Source: a virus
DNA: 50,466 nt
IMG/VR virus record: IMGVR_UViG_3300024356_000616
Location: 1 to 50,466 of that record
Reading direction: 5' to 3' (one strand)
The notes under the pieces were generated by a model, which did not search any database, had not been told where the DNA came from, and saw only the letters and a list, made by a program, of their open reading frames with translations. Of this stretch, positions 18,143-27,068 are shown piece after piece. A program made the position numbers and the translations under genes. Numbering within the stretch: the stretch's first letter is position 1; every line of letters starts with the position of its first letter.

Positions 18143-19843
18143 TTATTCAGTCTCCATCTGTGCTAAAGAGGGATCATTGCCCATGGGTAGTACACGCTCG
18201 TAAGTGGAATCATCATTCTTTCTATTTTGCTCGTTGTAACTGAAAACCTTTTTAGTCTTGTCGTCCAAAGGAGGCTCATCAGGATTGTGGCGTATGGACT
18301 CCACAAACAACTGCTCCAAGTATGTTCCACGCATTTGATCGAACTTCTCATCCCTAACCTTAATAATTTCCAGATTTTGCAAATCGCTGTTTGGTTTCTC
18401 ATCTATAAAGGATTTTACCGTTACACCCTTTATACCTTGGGACTCTTGGAAAAATGTAAGTTTTTTAGCGTGAGCCTCTTTAAGGTCAAATTTTGCAGAA
18501 CCTTGTGTAAATGTTGGTTTAAGTGCAATGTTTGATAGTGTTGCTTCGTTTGAATTAACTAGTGAATCCACAGTGTCTAATACGCCGGACAGGCGAGTAA
18601 CATGAAATTTCACAAAAGATCCTATTACATCTTCTTCCAGAGATATTGTGTACATACCGGAATACGGTTTATAAGGTATTCTTTTTTCAATGATAAAAAG
18701 TGCCAGATATTCCAACTCGTGTTTTTCTGACAAGTTGTTACCGTAGATTGTAATATCAATCTTGTCTTCACGCAATGGCATAAATGAACTAGCAAAGTCT
18801 TTTATTCCAGTAAATGCAGTATTAAACCTTGACCCTGCACTTCCACCAGAACCTGTTATAGTATTTACCACCGCATTGATACCGCTTGATATGGAGTCTG
18901 AGAGGGATTTCTGCGAGACTGTAAGGTATTGTTTTACCTCCAACCGAGTAATGTTTTTCATTTTTGGGTAGGGTATGTCAGACACATTATTTATTGTTGC
19001 TTTTTCCGAAGACTTTCTCTTCCTTGTGTCCAAATGGTGGTGCATTTCCCTGTCAACGAAAGAGTACTCAAGCTTGAGGGAGTCTGGTGATAATTTGCAT
19101 TTGACCACATCCCTCTTAAAACCAATTGGGGATGGAATATTTAGCCATTCCCTAAAATCGTCTGGTGAGTATTTATGCCGTACTAAATAATCTGATCTGA
19201 AATGCGCAACTCCCATAACTTTTCGTGTTGTGTAAAAATCCTGATCAATTTCGTGCTCCATTACAAACTGGTTGGAAACCATTGGGTATTCTGGAGCACC
19301 AAACCTAAAAGATTCATTTATGTCTGTGGATACCACAAACTCTACCACCATGGATTGCAAACCGCTGACACTGCGGACAGTTAGGGAAACTGGTTTAGGT
19401 CCATTATTGCAATCAACTAGAGCATCAACGGATGGAGACTCCAGCATAACACTATCCCCAACCACATACTTAAGCTTTTGCCGTGGTTGCATGAGCATGT
19501 GTCGCAATAAACTTTCAATTCTTGCTACTGGTGGCAGCTTTAGGGGATTGTTACCATACACCGAAAAAGCTGGATCACTTGCACCACCATTGCTGTTGGG
19601 ACCGTCCGTTGGTTCGTTAGTGTAACAGGTGGAAAATGATGCGTATGCATCCTTGGGAAGTTCTGAATAATCTATATCTGTGTCAGGGTACACCACAGCG
19701 TTAATGGAAAGAATATGTCTGGTGTACATATAATGTGTACGCTCTTTGTCAGAGTACACTGGTTCTTTTTTATACTCATTCAGCTTTACAATATTTAATT
19801 TGATGGGGCCGTACCTGAGGTAATTAGCTGAGTTAGTAGCCAT
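18143..19843 (-). CDS. Tail or baseplate protein, family not recognised
   Basis: A 566-aa protein with mixed alpha/beta composition and a central serine/glycine stretch (about residues 310-345). The segment around 370-400 (DKIDITIYGNN, HELEYLALFIIEKRI) looks like a virion assembly domain, but I cannot name it. It starts inside the end of the 181-aa gene (11-base overlap), so the two are coupled. Position after the tape-measure-like gene suggests a distal-tail or baseplate hub function. Confidence 0.65.
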   Translation of the reverse strand: MATNSANYLRYGPIKLNIVKLNEYKKEPVYSDKERTHYMYTRHILSINAVVYPDTDIDYSELPKDAYASFSTCYTNEPTDGPNSNGGASDPAFSVYGNNPLKLPPVARIESLLRHMLMQPRQKLKYVVGDSVMLESPSVDALVDCNNGPKPVSLTVRSVSGLQSMVVEFVVSTDINESFRFGAPEYPMVSNQFVMEHEIDQDFYTTRKVMGVAHFRSDYLVRHKYSPDDFREWLNIPSPIGFKRDVVKCKLSPDSLKLEYSFVDREMHHHLDTRKRKSSEKATINNVSDIPYPKMKNITRLEVKQYLTVSQKSLSDSISSGINAVVNTITGSGGSAGSRFNTAFTGIKDFASSFMPLREDKIDITIYGNNLSEKHELEYLALFIIEKRIPYKPYSGMYTISLEEDVIGSFVKFHVTRLSGVLDTVDSLVNSNEATLSNIALKPTFTQGSAKFDLKEAHAKKLTFFQESQGIKGVTVKSFIDEKPNSDLQNLEIIKVRDEKFDQMRGTYLEQLFVESIRHNPDEPPLDDKTKKVFSYNEQNRKNDDSTYERVLPMGNDPSLAQMETE

Positions 19844-20378
19844 CGTTTGTCACCCCCAGCATGTACCTGCATTCGAAAGCAAGGATGGAAATACCGTATT
19901 GCTTTTGCGCATCCTTCTCGTCACCACCCCTTGTGTAACCATCCTGAGAGTGTCCCACAAAGTCTTGTATGGGTTGTGTCATGCGCATTGGTTCAATCAG
20001 AAGATCATTACCAGATGAATCCTTGAGCCTTCGAAGGTGGAGCAGGTTTATAACCTGCTCCTCCCTTGCGAGGTGTCCTAAGGTAGGATCTAGCAACCAC
20101 CTCTCGTCACTGTTGGAAACATCCACACCAAACCTTGTGCGAATTGCCACATACATCTGCCTTTGCACGACAGATGCAAGCCTTCCACTACCCTGCACAA
20201 ATCCATCTTCTGGTGTGGGGGAACCCGGTCTGATAATGAAGTCCTGATCACCTGTGAAATTGGGAATAATTGTTTTTGCAACCAGCAGAACCTTGTGGGA
20301 TCCCACTGCAAGTTCGTTCACTAGCAATGTCTTGATCGCAGTGAGTATGTTACCCGTGTTGCTCTTTATTAATGCCAT
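19833..20378 (-). CDS. Tail completion or terminator-like protein
   Basis: A 181-aa protein with an N-terminal helix (NILTAIKTLLV), a beta-rich core and a final FECRYMLGV strand. This layout resembles small tail-terminator or tail-completion proteins that cap the tail tube, though those usually sit upstream of the tail-tube gene. The start overlaps the stop of the tape-measure-like gene (TAATG). Assignment rests on size and context only. Confidence 0.5.
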   Translation of the reverse strand: MALIKSNTGNILTAIKTLLVNELAVGSHKVLLVAKTIIPNFTGDQDFIIRPGSPTPEDGFVQGSGRLASVVQRQMYVAIRTRFGVDVSNSDERWLLDPTLGHLAREEQVINLLHLRRLKDSSGNDLLIEPMRMTQPIQDFVGHSQDGYTRGGDEKDAQKQYGISILAFECRYMLGVTNDGY

Positions 20379-22510
20379 TACAGTCCTAACTCGCTGAAGT
20401 AGGGCAATTGAATGTTTACATACGAGTAAGACGGTGCGGTTTGCATTGGGAACCCGCTTCCCACAGAACTTGCAAAAGTGCCACCACCCCCACTATTCCC
20501 ACCTACTGGTGGTAAAGGTGGAGTATTATCGTGCCTTTCCCCTGTTGGCACTCTTGGTATGTGAGGTTCTCTGTTTTCTCTTGGTTCTTTAGGTTCTTTA
20601 GTTTCTTTGGGTTCAGTAGTCTCACGTGGTTCATGTGGTTCTGCACGTGGTTCATGTGGTTCTGCACGTGGTTCATGTGGTTCATGTGGTTCATGTGGTT
20701 CAGTAGTCTCACGTGGTTCACGTAGAGTACTTCTAGGGGCTTTGCTTTCTTCGCCACGAATGTGCCTAAAAGTATCTATTTGATCATGTCGAATATCTCT
20801 GTGCTCTTGAGTATCTTTTATATCTTGAATTTTTTCTTGAGTTTTTTGTTGAGCTATTTCCTGAATTTTGGAACTACGTGCATTAGTCTGAGATTTATAC
20901 TCTTTAGTAGCCTCTGCTTTTTGCTCTGGAGTAATATCAGGTTTTTTTACTTTCTCCATGTATGTATCAAAAAGTAATTGCTCTGAGGGAGTTTCAGCAT
21001 CATTTTCAATTTGTTCTTTAGCATCCTGTTTAGCATTAGTTTCAATTTGCTCAGTTTTAGAGCTAACCTCGTTAGCGTTTTTAGAACTCCTTGCGCTTTG
21101 AGATTTATAATCTTTAATCCCACCTGCAACATCAGTTGCAGCATTTTTAGTGTTTCCGGTATTGTACCCAATGTCCCTAACAACTCTTTGTTTGGCTAAT
21201 CTATCTATTTGCTCGGAGGAAAGGTTTTGATTTTCTTTCCTACCTGCTATTTCTGCACGAGCCTGCTTGTATTTAAGGTCATAGTTGGCAACAGATGTGT
21301 AAACCTCGTGCCCACTATCTAGAGCATCCGCAGCATTTCCTAGCATTGCAGAGTTTTGAAAAGCCTCTTCCCCTTTATCAACTATTTTGTTAGCTCTTCT
21401 CTGCACTTGTTGCTTTGCTTCGATGGCTTTTTTAGACGCACCGGTTAGATTTTTTGGAGAACCTTTTGCAAAGGGAAGAGCAATACCTAGAGCATTTGCT
21501 GCCATTTGTTTGTTGCCTAAGCTCCATACGAATCCACCCACATCCCCGCTAAAAAGCTTATGTGTATGAACATCCCCGTATAAATTTTCTGCATATGCTT
21601 TTGAATAACCAGCAACAGCACTAACTGCATTTCTAGCGAATTGGGGAACTCCGTCTATTTTTGCAAGGGTGTCATCCAAAGCATGTGTCCCAAGCTTAAC
21701 CCCCTCAGTAGCTACAAACTTTTTACTTCCATGTTTTACACCCTCATAGGCTACTCTACCCATTGCCCTGAGTGCTTGAGTACCCTTACCAACACCTCCG
21801 GCAACAAATCGTAATGCAACTCCTCCGGGCACAACAGCAGTTGCTGCTGTTAGTCCAACATCCATTGCAAGACCTATATTAGCTCTTTTAAGCTCAGCAT
21901 CTGCATCATTTCTATCGCTATTTGCATCAGTAAAAGATGCTTGTCTTTGAGAGTATATTTTTTCAGCTAACTCTTTCTTTTTTACAGGGTCTTTTTCCCC
22001 AGCTACATCTTTTGCAGTCTTTTCGGCATCTGCGACAATAGATTGTGCTCGATTTAGAAAATAGTCTTCTCTATCCGCATCAGAACCACGAGTAGTTCTA
22101 CCATACCAATTTTTTTCACCCCTCCTATATTGGAAACCATCGTTATCCATGGTTTCACGCTCAAGTTGAAATGACTTTTCTGCCTCCTTCCTTACTTCAG
22201 GTGGTAAAGATTCAAGCTTTTTCCTAAGAGCATCCCCTTTATCCAACCTAGACATCATTACCTTTTGAGCAATTTCCGGGTTTTTTGTGGTGGACATTAA
22301 ATCTTTGCTTAAATGTCCACCTATTTCCTGAGAAGTTAAAAACTCTTCTCTCTGCTCGTTAGTAAATCTAGGGCTTTTTAAAATGTCAGACATGCTAAGA
22401 TTTGCAACAGTATCCTTATTCATGCCAGCTTTAACTGCCATGTTTTCTAGGCGGGTACGTGCAATCTTAAAATCAGCAAAATACTCATTTGCTGATGGAG
22501 TTCTTGGCAT
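20378..22510 (-). CDS. Tape-measure-like or internal tail protein with HEP repeat
   Basis: A 710-aa protein. Residues 1-200 are strongly helical and charged; a hydrophobic, Ala/Gly-rich patch (about 215-250) could insert in a membrane; a long helical region (about 340-580) is rich in Lys, Gln and Asn; a low-complexity Glu/Pro/His repeat follows (about 600-650) and a glycine-rich tail ends the protein. Helix-rich length, a hydrophobic patch and location directly after the tail-tube-like genes fit a tape measure that sets tail length. 710 aa would predict a tail of roughly 100 nm by the usual 1.5 angstrom per residue rule. The HEP repeat is atypical. Confidence 0.55.
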   Translation of the reverse strand: MPRTPSANEYFADFKIARTRLENMAVKAGMNKDTVANLSMSDILKSPRFTNEQREEFLTSQEIGGHLSKDLMSTTKNPEIAQKVMMSRLDKGDALRKKLESLPPEVRKEAEKSFQLERETMDNDGFQYRRGEKNWYGRTTRGSDADREDYFLNRAQSIVADAEKTAKDVAGEKDPVKKKELAEKIYSQRQASFTDANSDRNDADAELKRANIGLAMDVGLTAATAVVPGGVALRFVAGGVGKGTQALRAMGRVAYEGVKHGSKKFVATEGVKLGTHALDDTLAKIDGVPQFARNAVSAVAGYSKAYAENLYGDVHTHKLFSGDVGGFVWSLGNKQMAANALGIALPFAKGSPKNLTGASKKAIEAKQQVQRRANKIVDKGEEAFQNSAMLGNAADALDSGHEVYTSVANYDLKYKQARAEIAGRKENQNLSSEQIDRLAKQRVVRDIGYNTGNTKNAATDVAGGIKDYKSQSARSSKNANEVSSKTEQIETNAKQDAKEQIENDAETPSEQLLFDTYMEKVKKPDITPEQKAEATKEYKSQTNARSSKIQEIAQQKTQEKIQDIKDTQEHRDIRHDQIDTFRHIRGEESKAPRSTLREPRETTEPHEPHEPHEPRAEPHEPRAEPHEPRETTEPKETKEPKEPRENREPHIPRVPTGERHDNTPPLPPVGGNSGGGGTFASSVGSGFPMQTAPSYSYVNIQLPYFSELGL
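20620..20720. repeat. 9-bp/21-bp tandem repeat coding His-Glu-Pro units
   Basis: In-frame repeat inside the tape-measure-like gene. A 9-bp unit (ATGTGGTTC on the plus strand) and a 21-bp unit containing CACGTGGTTC are each repeated, encoding HEP and HEPRAEP units. Perfect copies point to recent slippage. Confidence 0.85.
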
Positions 22511-22521
22511 GTCTAAACTCT

Positions 22522-23187
22522 TTAGTTAAAGTTTGGAAGTAGTGAAAAATCAAAAATAGCAGGATCTGTGGTAAACAATCTGAGCACATAATTGCCAGTT
22601 GTCATACCCTGTTCCGATTTTGTGGCCCCTGTTGAGGCAGTACCCTTCACAATTGCAGGGTGTGCTTCTGCTTTTAATTGCACCTTCTTGGAATGTGTTC
22701 CAACCTGTGCGTATGTAAAATTTGCAGGAACTATTGATGGGAACCAATAACCTTTTGGAAGGGTAGGGTCAACAGCCGTATTCTGAGCAAACTCAAACTT
22801 GATTGCAAGCCAGTACCCAGTGTTATCCACTGCTATATTACTATATTCAGTGAGTCCTCCAATCTGGCCACTGTCATACACTCCGGGTTGGTGGTCAGCA
22901 TTGTGTCTTTTTTCTTTTGACCCAGTGTTACCTATAAGACTTAAAAGCTTATCTTCATTAAACCTAGTAAACAGTGCGCTAATGCTGCTTTTGTGGCCTC
23001 TTAAAACAAGGTCAATAGGAGCACTACCAGCAACATCGTTGTTCACATCCTCCCACATGTACTCAGTCTCAATTTCAGGAGACTTTTCACATGTGCCTAG
23101 GTAGATGGCATTAGCTATGGTGTCTGTCTTATGCCCAACAAAGATGTGCGCTGGACCCGTTACATGAATTTTTGCGAAAGTTGCCAT
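22522..23187 (-). CDS. Tail-tube-like virion protein, copy 2
   Basis: A 221-aa protein that is a clear paralogue of the next upstream gene. Both begin with a TGPAH(M/I)F(I/V)G motif, then YLGT.EKSP, a conserved ND..G segment and a TR/NR-type helix. Position between the connector gene and the tape-measure-like gene fits a major tail tube protein. Ribosome site AAGGTG. Two tandem divergent copies suggest two ring types in one tail, or a tube plus chaperone or decorated variant. Confidence 0.7.
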   Translation of the reverse strand: MATFAKIHVTGPAHIFVGHKTDTIANAIYLGTCEKSPEIETEYMWEDVNNDVAGSAPIDLVLRGHKSSISALFTRFNEDKLLSLIGNTGSKEKRHNADHQPGVYDSGQIGGLTEYSNIAVDNTGYWLAIKFEFAQNTAVDPTLPKGYWFPSIVPANFTYAQVGTHSKKVQLKAEAHPAIVKGTASTGATKSEQGMTTGNYVLRLFTTDPAIFDFSLLPNFN

Positions 23188-23188
23188 G

Positions 23189-23824
23189 TTAGTTCACCTT
23201 TTCTTTCAGTGCATTGGGTACAGTGGTTAAATGTTTGTAAAGAACAAACTCACGAATACTTGCAGGACCTGCTGCGCCATTTGAATCGACATTTGTCAGG
23301 CTATCTGTTTTTATGCTCATTTTTGGAATAGATCTTAGTGCAATTTCAATAGTTCTTGCCCTAGTGCTAAGTTCAGCAAGTTTAAATTTAACGGGAACTA
23401 CGCTTACAAAGTGCAAACCTTCAGGAGCATCGGTGTTCGATGATCCTGTTCTGAAAGAAGAGTGGAAGGGGAAATAGAACAACACATCAAAATCCAAAGA
23501 CATTGCCTGTGCAAGACCACCAAGCTTATTCTTCTCTATTTCTCCCCTGCGAGTTGCACCGTAGTACCCTGATTCAATCTTGGCGTATTCGACCTCGTCA
23601 TACCTGTTCATCACACCCTGAATGGTGGCAATCTGTCCCTGCATGGCGTGCGATATTGCACTTTCCCCACCTATATCATTCATCACAGGCTGAGTTAAAG
23701 TCTGGATATCAATCACAGGACTCTTTTCAAATGTTCCCAAGTATTCAAGTCCCGTCACATCTGTATTCTCCGCAGAACGCCCAATAAACATGTGCGCTGG
23801 TCCTGTAGTCATTATCTGTGCCAT
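23189..23824 (-). CDS. Tail-tube-like virion protein, copy 1
   Basis: A 211-aa protein homologous over its length to the 221-aa product that follows after a single base. Shared features are TGPAHMFIG at residues 7-15, EYLGTFEKSPVID near 28-40 and a MNDIGGES segment near 48-55. It carries one long strand-rich core typical of tail tube folds. The ribosome site is GAGGG. Which copy is the major subunit cannot be told from sequence. Confidence 0.7.
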   Translation of the reverse strand: MAQIMTTGPAHMFIGRSAENTDVTGLEYLGTFEKSPVIDIQTLTQPVMNDIGGESAISHAMQGQIATIQGVMNRYDEVEYAKIESGYYGATRRGEIEKNKLGGLAQAMSLDFDVLFYFPFHSSFRTGSSNTDAPEGLHFVSVVPVKFKLAELSTRARTIEIALRSIPKMSIKTDSLTNVDSNGAAGPASIREFVLYKHLTTVPNALKEKVN

Positions 23825-23826
23825 TG

Positions 23827-24354
23827 TTACCCTCTATTGTTGAAGTTCTCGTTTATGTTGGATACACGCATTCCGAAGAACCTATCTAACTCATTGGAAA
23901 ACAATGATATGTTTTTGCTTATTACAGCTTGATTAGGTACTGATGCGTTTTGATTTGCTTCTATCTCGAACAATCTGTCACCTTGGCGCAGTTGTTCCAG
24001 TATTTGCTCGCTCTCCTTGGCTCGTGAGGTCATTGCAACCATGTCCTCGCCACCATAACCACGCCTTGCAATCAGGAGAGCATATGCAAGGTCGCAGCAC
24101 AACCTTTTGAGAAGTGCCTTGGATTCATCAGTCATACTCAGCAGGTCAGATAGCTTGTACCTCTTACCTGCAAGTATTGCACTATTGATCATGCCAGAAG
24201 CATCTGAGAGGGCGGTCTGTGTGACCGCCCCCGCAGTGGTGTTTCCCTTAAGATCAACCTCGGATGCACGTGTGTCGTTGTCGTTTACAAGATCACCAAT
24301 GCGCCTAAGGTCATACCTCTTAAGCAAGTCGTCAACTGATGCATGTGATGCCAT
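23827..24354 (-). CDS. Head-tail connector-like protein
   Basis: A 175-aa helical protein right after the capsid gene. It starts with helices (SVDDLLKRYDLRRIGDLV), contains a RLCCDLAYALLIARRG helix near 85-105 and ends with an asparagine-rich stretch. Size, helix content and gene order fit a head-completion or connector (gp6-like) protein that bridges portal and tail. Family assignment is from context. Confidence 0.55.
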   Translation of the reverse strand: MASHASVDDLLKRYDLRRIGDLVNDNDTRASEVDLKGNTTAGAVTQTALSDASGMINSAILAGKRYKLSDLLSMTDESKALLKRLCCDLAYALLIARRGYGGEDMVAMTSRAKESEQILEQLRQGDRLFEIEANQNASVPNQAVISKNISLFSNELDRFFGMRVSNINENFNNRG

Positions 24355-24356
24355 AG

Positions 24357-25451
24357 TTAAGCAATCGAGTTCTTGAAGTGGAATGCAGTAACAGGAGCAA
24401 CAACTTCCACACCGTAGTCTTCCACGATGCGTGCATTGATACGCCTGTTATCTGGATCGTCCTTCTGTTCCACAGTCATTTCTTCGTAGGCGAAGATGTG
24501 CGCAGTGGAGTAGGAAGGAGATCCTTCAAAACCCACCAAATCACCGGGGCGTGCAAGGACAAAAATATCATCCTCTCCCAGTACATAATCGGCGGATCTG
24601 GATGCGCCCTTCTTGTTGCTTACTCGCACAACATCTTCAATGATGATGTCGTAACCGTACAACTTGTCAGGCAAACCATACTTGCCGTTAATGCTGTCAG
24701 AATCACCACGCACCTGTGCAAGTGCAATGGGGGATTCCTTCAGGTAGGTATGAAGTTCCTTGCTGCGTGAGATGGCATCAGCAGCAGTTGGGTTCATGAT
24801 GATGCACATGTCTTTGGGACCACATGCACCAAGGGTGTCCTTGTTGATCTTTCGAGCAACTGCATTGAGTGCCTTCTTGAACACAGGTCCAGCAGATGTA
24901 CCTGTGTTAAGGTCACCGGAATCACCCTCATTGAGGGCCTTACCACCTGTATAGGCGTTAGATGCAGTAGTGCAATTCTGAGATGTGATTTCTCCATCAG
25001 TGCTTGATGCAAGGAGTTTATCCCACACCTTTACAGTGCGTGCTGTCATAGCCTGCTGGGCGTTCATTGCACTGTAAGATGCAACAATCTTCCAATCGGC
25101 CTGATCAACAGCCTTATAACCAAGTCTGAATGGGAACACGTAACGAGTGGTGTTGAATGACAACCATTCAAACTTCTCATTATTCCACTCGCCGTGTGGA
25201 GCATCATTACCATCGTGCCATACGTGATCTTTCAAATCAGCGTATGCTACACGAGCAGCTTGCTCAGCGTTGAGTTTAAGGTAATAACCTGAAGACTTCT
25301 TCACTGGAGTAATGGTTACATACTTGTTCAGTGGGAAATCTTTTGGGTTACGTGAGAACGATACTACTAGCTGCCCAGTCGCATCAAACGAGGGAATATA
25401 TGTATTATTCCCTGAAGGAAACTGTGCTGCACTACTTACGATATCAGCCAT
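24357..25451 (-). CDS. Major capsid protein
   Basis: A 364-aa protein in the position of the capsid subunit, after protease/scaffold and decoration genes. Strand-helix patterns of a HK97-like fold are plausible: an extended N-terminal arm (1-50), a spine-like helix (about 135-160), a peripheral-domain region and a C-terminal TVEQKDDPDNRRINARIVEDYGVEVV segment similar in type to capsid P-domain ends. Its GC content is higher and codon use more regular than in fibre genes, as expected for a highly expressed gene. AAAGGA lies upstream of the ATG. Confidence 0.8.
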   Translation of the reverse strand: MADIVSSAAQFPSGNNTYIPSFDATGQLVVSFSRNPKDFPLNKYVTITPVKKSSGYYLKLNAEQAARVAYADLKDHVWHDGNDAPHGEWNNEKFEWLSFNTTRYVFPFRLGYKAVDQADWKIVASYSAMNAQQAMTARTVKVWDKLLASSTDGEITSQNCTTASNAYTGGKALNEGDSGDLNTGTSAGPVFKKALNAVARKINKDTLGACGPKDMCIIMNPTAADAISRSKELHTYLKESPIALAQVRGDSDSINGKYGLPDKLYGYDIIIEDVVRVSNKKGASRSADYVLGEDDIFVLARPGDLVGFEGSPSYSTAHIFAYEEMTVEQKDDPDNRRINARIVEDYGVEVVAPVTAFHFKNSIA

Positions 25452-25469
25452 TATTAGTGTCCTTTCTTA

Positions 25470-25892
25470 TTAAGCAATGGTTACTTGGTGAGGGTTTACT
25501 TGGATAAGGCATTTTTCACCAGCACTTACAGTTTGCAGTGCGATACCGCCAACATTGTAAGTTCCAGCAGTAGTACCAACATTTACAGCCTTACCATCTG
25601 CGTCAGACTTGACCAGTGAACCAGCAGTGCACCCACCAGTACCAGCAGTAACCACGCACACATCTGCAAGACCGAAAACCTTGAGGGTTTTACCGGAAGT
25701 CGCAGCATAATAAGTCTGAGAACTACCCAGTGCTTCTGCAATACCGGGAGGTGCAAGAGAACCTTCCTGCGCCACACCGATAATAGATTCACCTGCGCCA
25801 GACTGCGCAACAGTGAACTCGCCACTAATCCTTACAAATCTTGCAGGGAAAATATTCCCGCTTGCAGTAAAAGCCGGATTGTACAACGGCAT
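25470..25892 (-). CDS. Capsid decoration protein (DUF2190-like)
   Basis: A 140-aa protein immediately before the capsid gene. It has the small beta-rich profile of DUF2190/gpD-type head decoration proteins: an N-terminal extended arm (MPLYNPAFTASGNI), repeated Gly/Ala/Val strands, and an IGVAQEG motif in the middle. Decoration trimers stabilise the expanded head. The ATG at 25890-25892 has a strong AGGAGG upstream, so I trimmed two residues from the longest reading. Confidence 0.72.
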   Translation of the reverse strand: MPLYNPAFTASGNIFPARFVRISGEFTVAQSGAGESIIGVAQEGSLAPPGIAEALGSSQTYYAATSGKTLKVFGLADVCVVTAGTGGCTAGSLVKSDADGKAVNVGTTAGTYNVGGIALQTVSAGEKCLIQVNPHQVTIA

Positions 25893-25907
25893 TACCAACC
25901 TCCTAAA

Positions 25908-27068
25908 TTAGAGAACCTTTTCGGCATTCATTTTGTCCAACGCTTCGGCGTAGGTGATGCCGTGTGATGTTGCGTAGTCGATAGCTGCATTAACCTCGTC
26001 CTTGGTTCGACCACGCAACGCACCAGAACGGGATTCGGTTATGTAAGAGGTGCGCATTCCACCAAGTGGTGCTTTCTGATACCTCTTACGAATGATTTGC
26101 AGGTGAGACTTGTACTTGGTGTCAGGCATTCCAGACACAAGTTCCAACTCCTCACCACGGTCCAACATGTAACCTTCTGCTTCCAGTTCAATAAGATCCT
26201 TCTCACGCTCTGCACGTTGGAACTTGAGCTTGAGTGTGTTAATCTCCTTGTGGAGCACTTGGTTTTCCTGCTCCATTCTGGAAAGCTTGATTCTGTCGTA
26301 CCTTTTACCACGTGAAGCTTGCACAGGTTGTTCTTCCTCGGCAGATTCCTCAGGAAGTGGTGCACCTTCATCCATTGGCATTTCTTCTGCTCCAGCTTCG
26401 GGTGGCATTGCCTCAGGGGGCATTGCACCCTCAGGTGGTGCACCTTCAGGGGGCATTGCACCAGCATCGGGTGGCATTTCACCCTCGGTTGGTACACCTG
26501 CATCCTGACCAGACTGTGCTGCTAGTTGTGTAAGGAACTGCCACACGTCAGTCTGTTGGAGTGCGTTAAGTACTGCGTCAACTATTTCTTGTTTGTTATC
26601 CATTTCCATCGTCCTTTGATACTTTTTAACCCCGTTCTTACTCAAACGGAGAAGGCCAAGATCCCTTTCTGGAGTAGTTGCACCAAGCAAACTAATGGGA
26701 TCAATTTTGTAATCTGATAACCACAGTTCAATGCTGCGCCTTGGGAAGTTGCGCACCTTGTCCACTGTGTTTTTGAAGAATTTGAAAGTCGCAGTGATAC
26801 ACTTGCGACCTGTCTTGAAGAATGGTTCAACCTTTAAATTGGTGGCGTACCCAACAATCTCAGGTTGCTCGCTCTCTGGTGCATCGTCCTTCGTGTGTCC
26901 GATCACCAGTGGAATTTCATCGCCAGTATTGCTCATACGAGTATTGTTCGTATTTACAATTTCTTGCAACTTATCCTTGTCGAGCCTTATCACCACATTC
27001 CCCTTGTTATCCTTCAACTCGTGCTCGTCAAGGATTGGAACATGGTGCTTAACAATCATATCTTCCAT
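25908..27068 (-). CDS. Capsid maturation protease/scaffold fusion
   Basis: A 386-aa protein. The N-terminal domain (1-150) has PLVIGHTKDDAPESEQPEIVGYATNL, RRSIELW and ISLLGATTPERDLG, the pattern of head maturation protease-type proteins in similar phages. The centre (about 185-260) is a Pro/Glu/Ala/Gly repeat (PPEGAMPPE style), and a charged coiled coil follows (about 265-310), as expected of an internal scaffold. The end may be a capsid-contacting motif. Placement between the 1,298-aa gene and decoration/capsid genes matches. I cannot point with certainty to the catalytic residues. Confidence 0.65.
   Translation of the reverse strand: MEDMIVKHHVPILDEHELKDNKGNVVIRLDKDKLQEIVNTNNTRMSNTGDEIPLVIGHTKDDAPESEQPEIVGYATNLKVEPFFKTGRKCITATFKFFKNTVDKVRNFPRRSIELWLSDYKIDPISLLGATTPERDLGLLRLSKNGVKKYQRTMEMDNKQEIVDAVLNALQQTDVWQFLTQLAAQSGQDAGVPTEGEMPPDAGAMPPEGAPPEGAMPPEAMPPEAGAEEMPMDEGAPLPEESAEEEQPVQASRGKRYDRIKLSRMEQENQVLHKEINTLKLKFQRAEREKDLIELEAEGYMLDRGEELELVSGMPDTKYKSHLQIIRKRYQKAPLGGMRTSYITESRSGALRGRTKDEVNAAIDYATSHGITYAEALDKMNAEKVL

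Noticed and set aside
26039-26533. Long frames on both strands over the protease/scaffold repeat
   Set aside because: They arise from the PPEGA-type repeat; the 386-aa frame explains the region.
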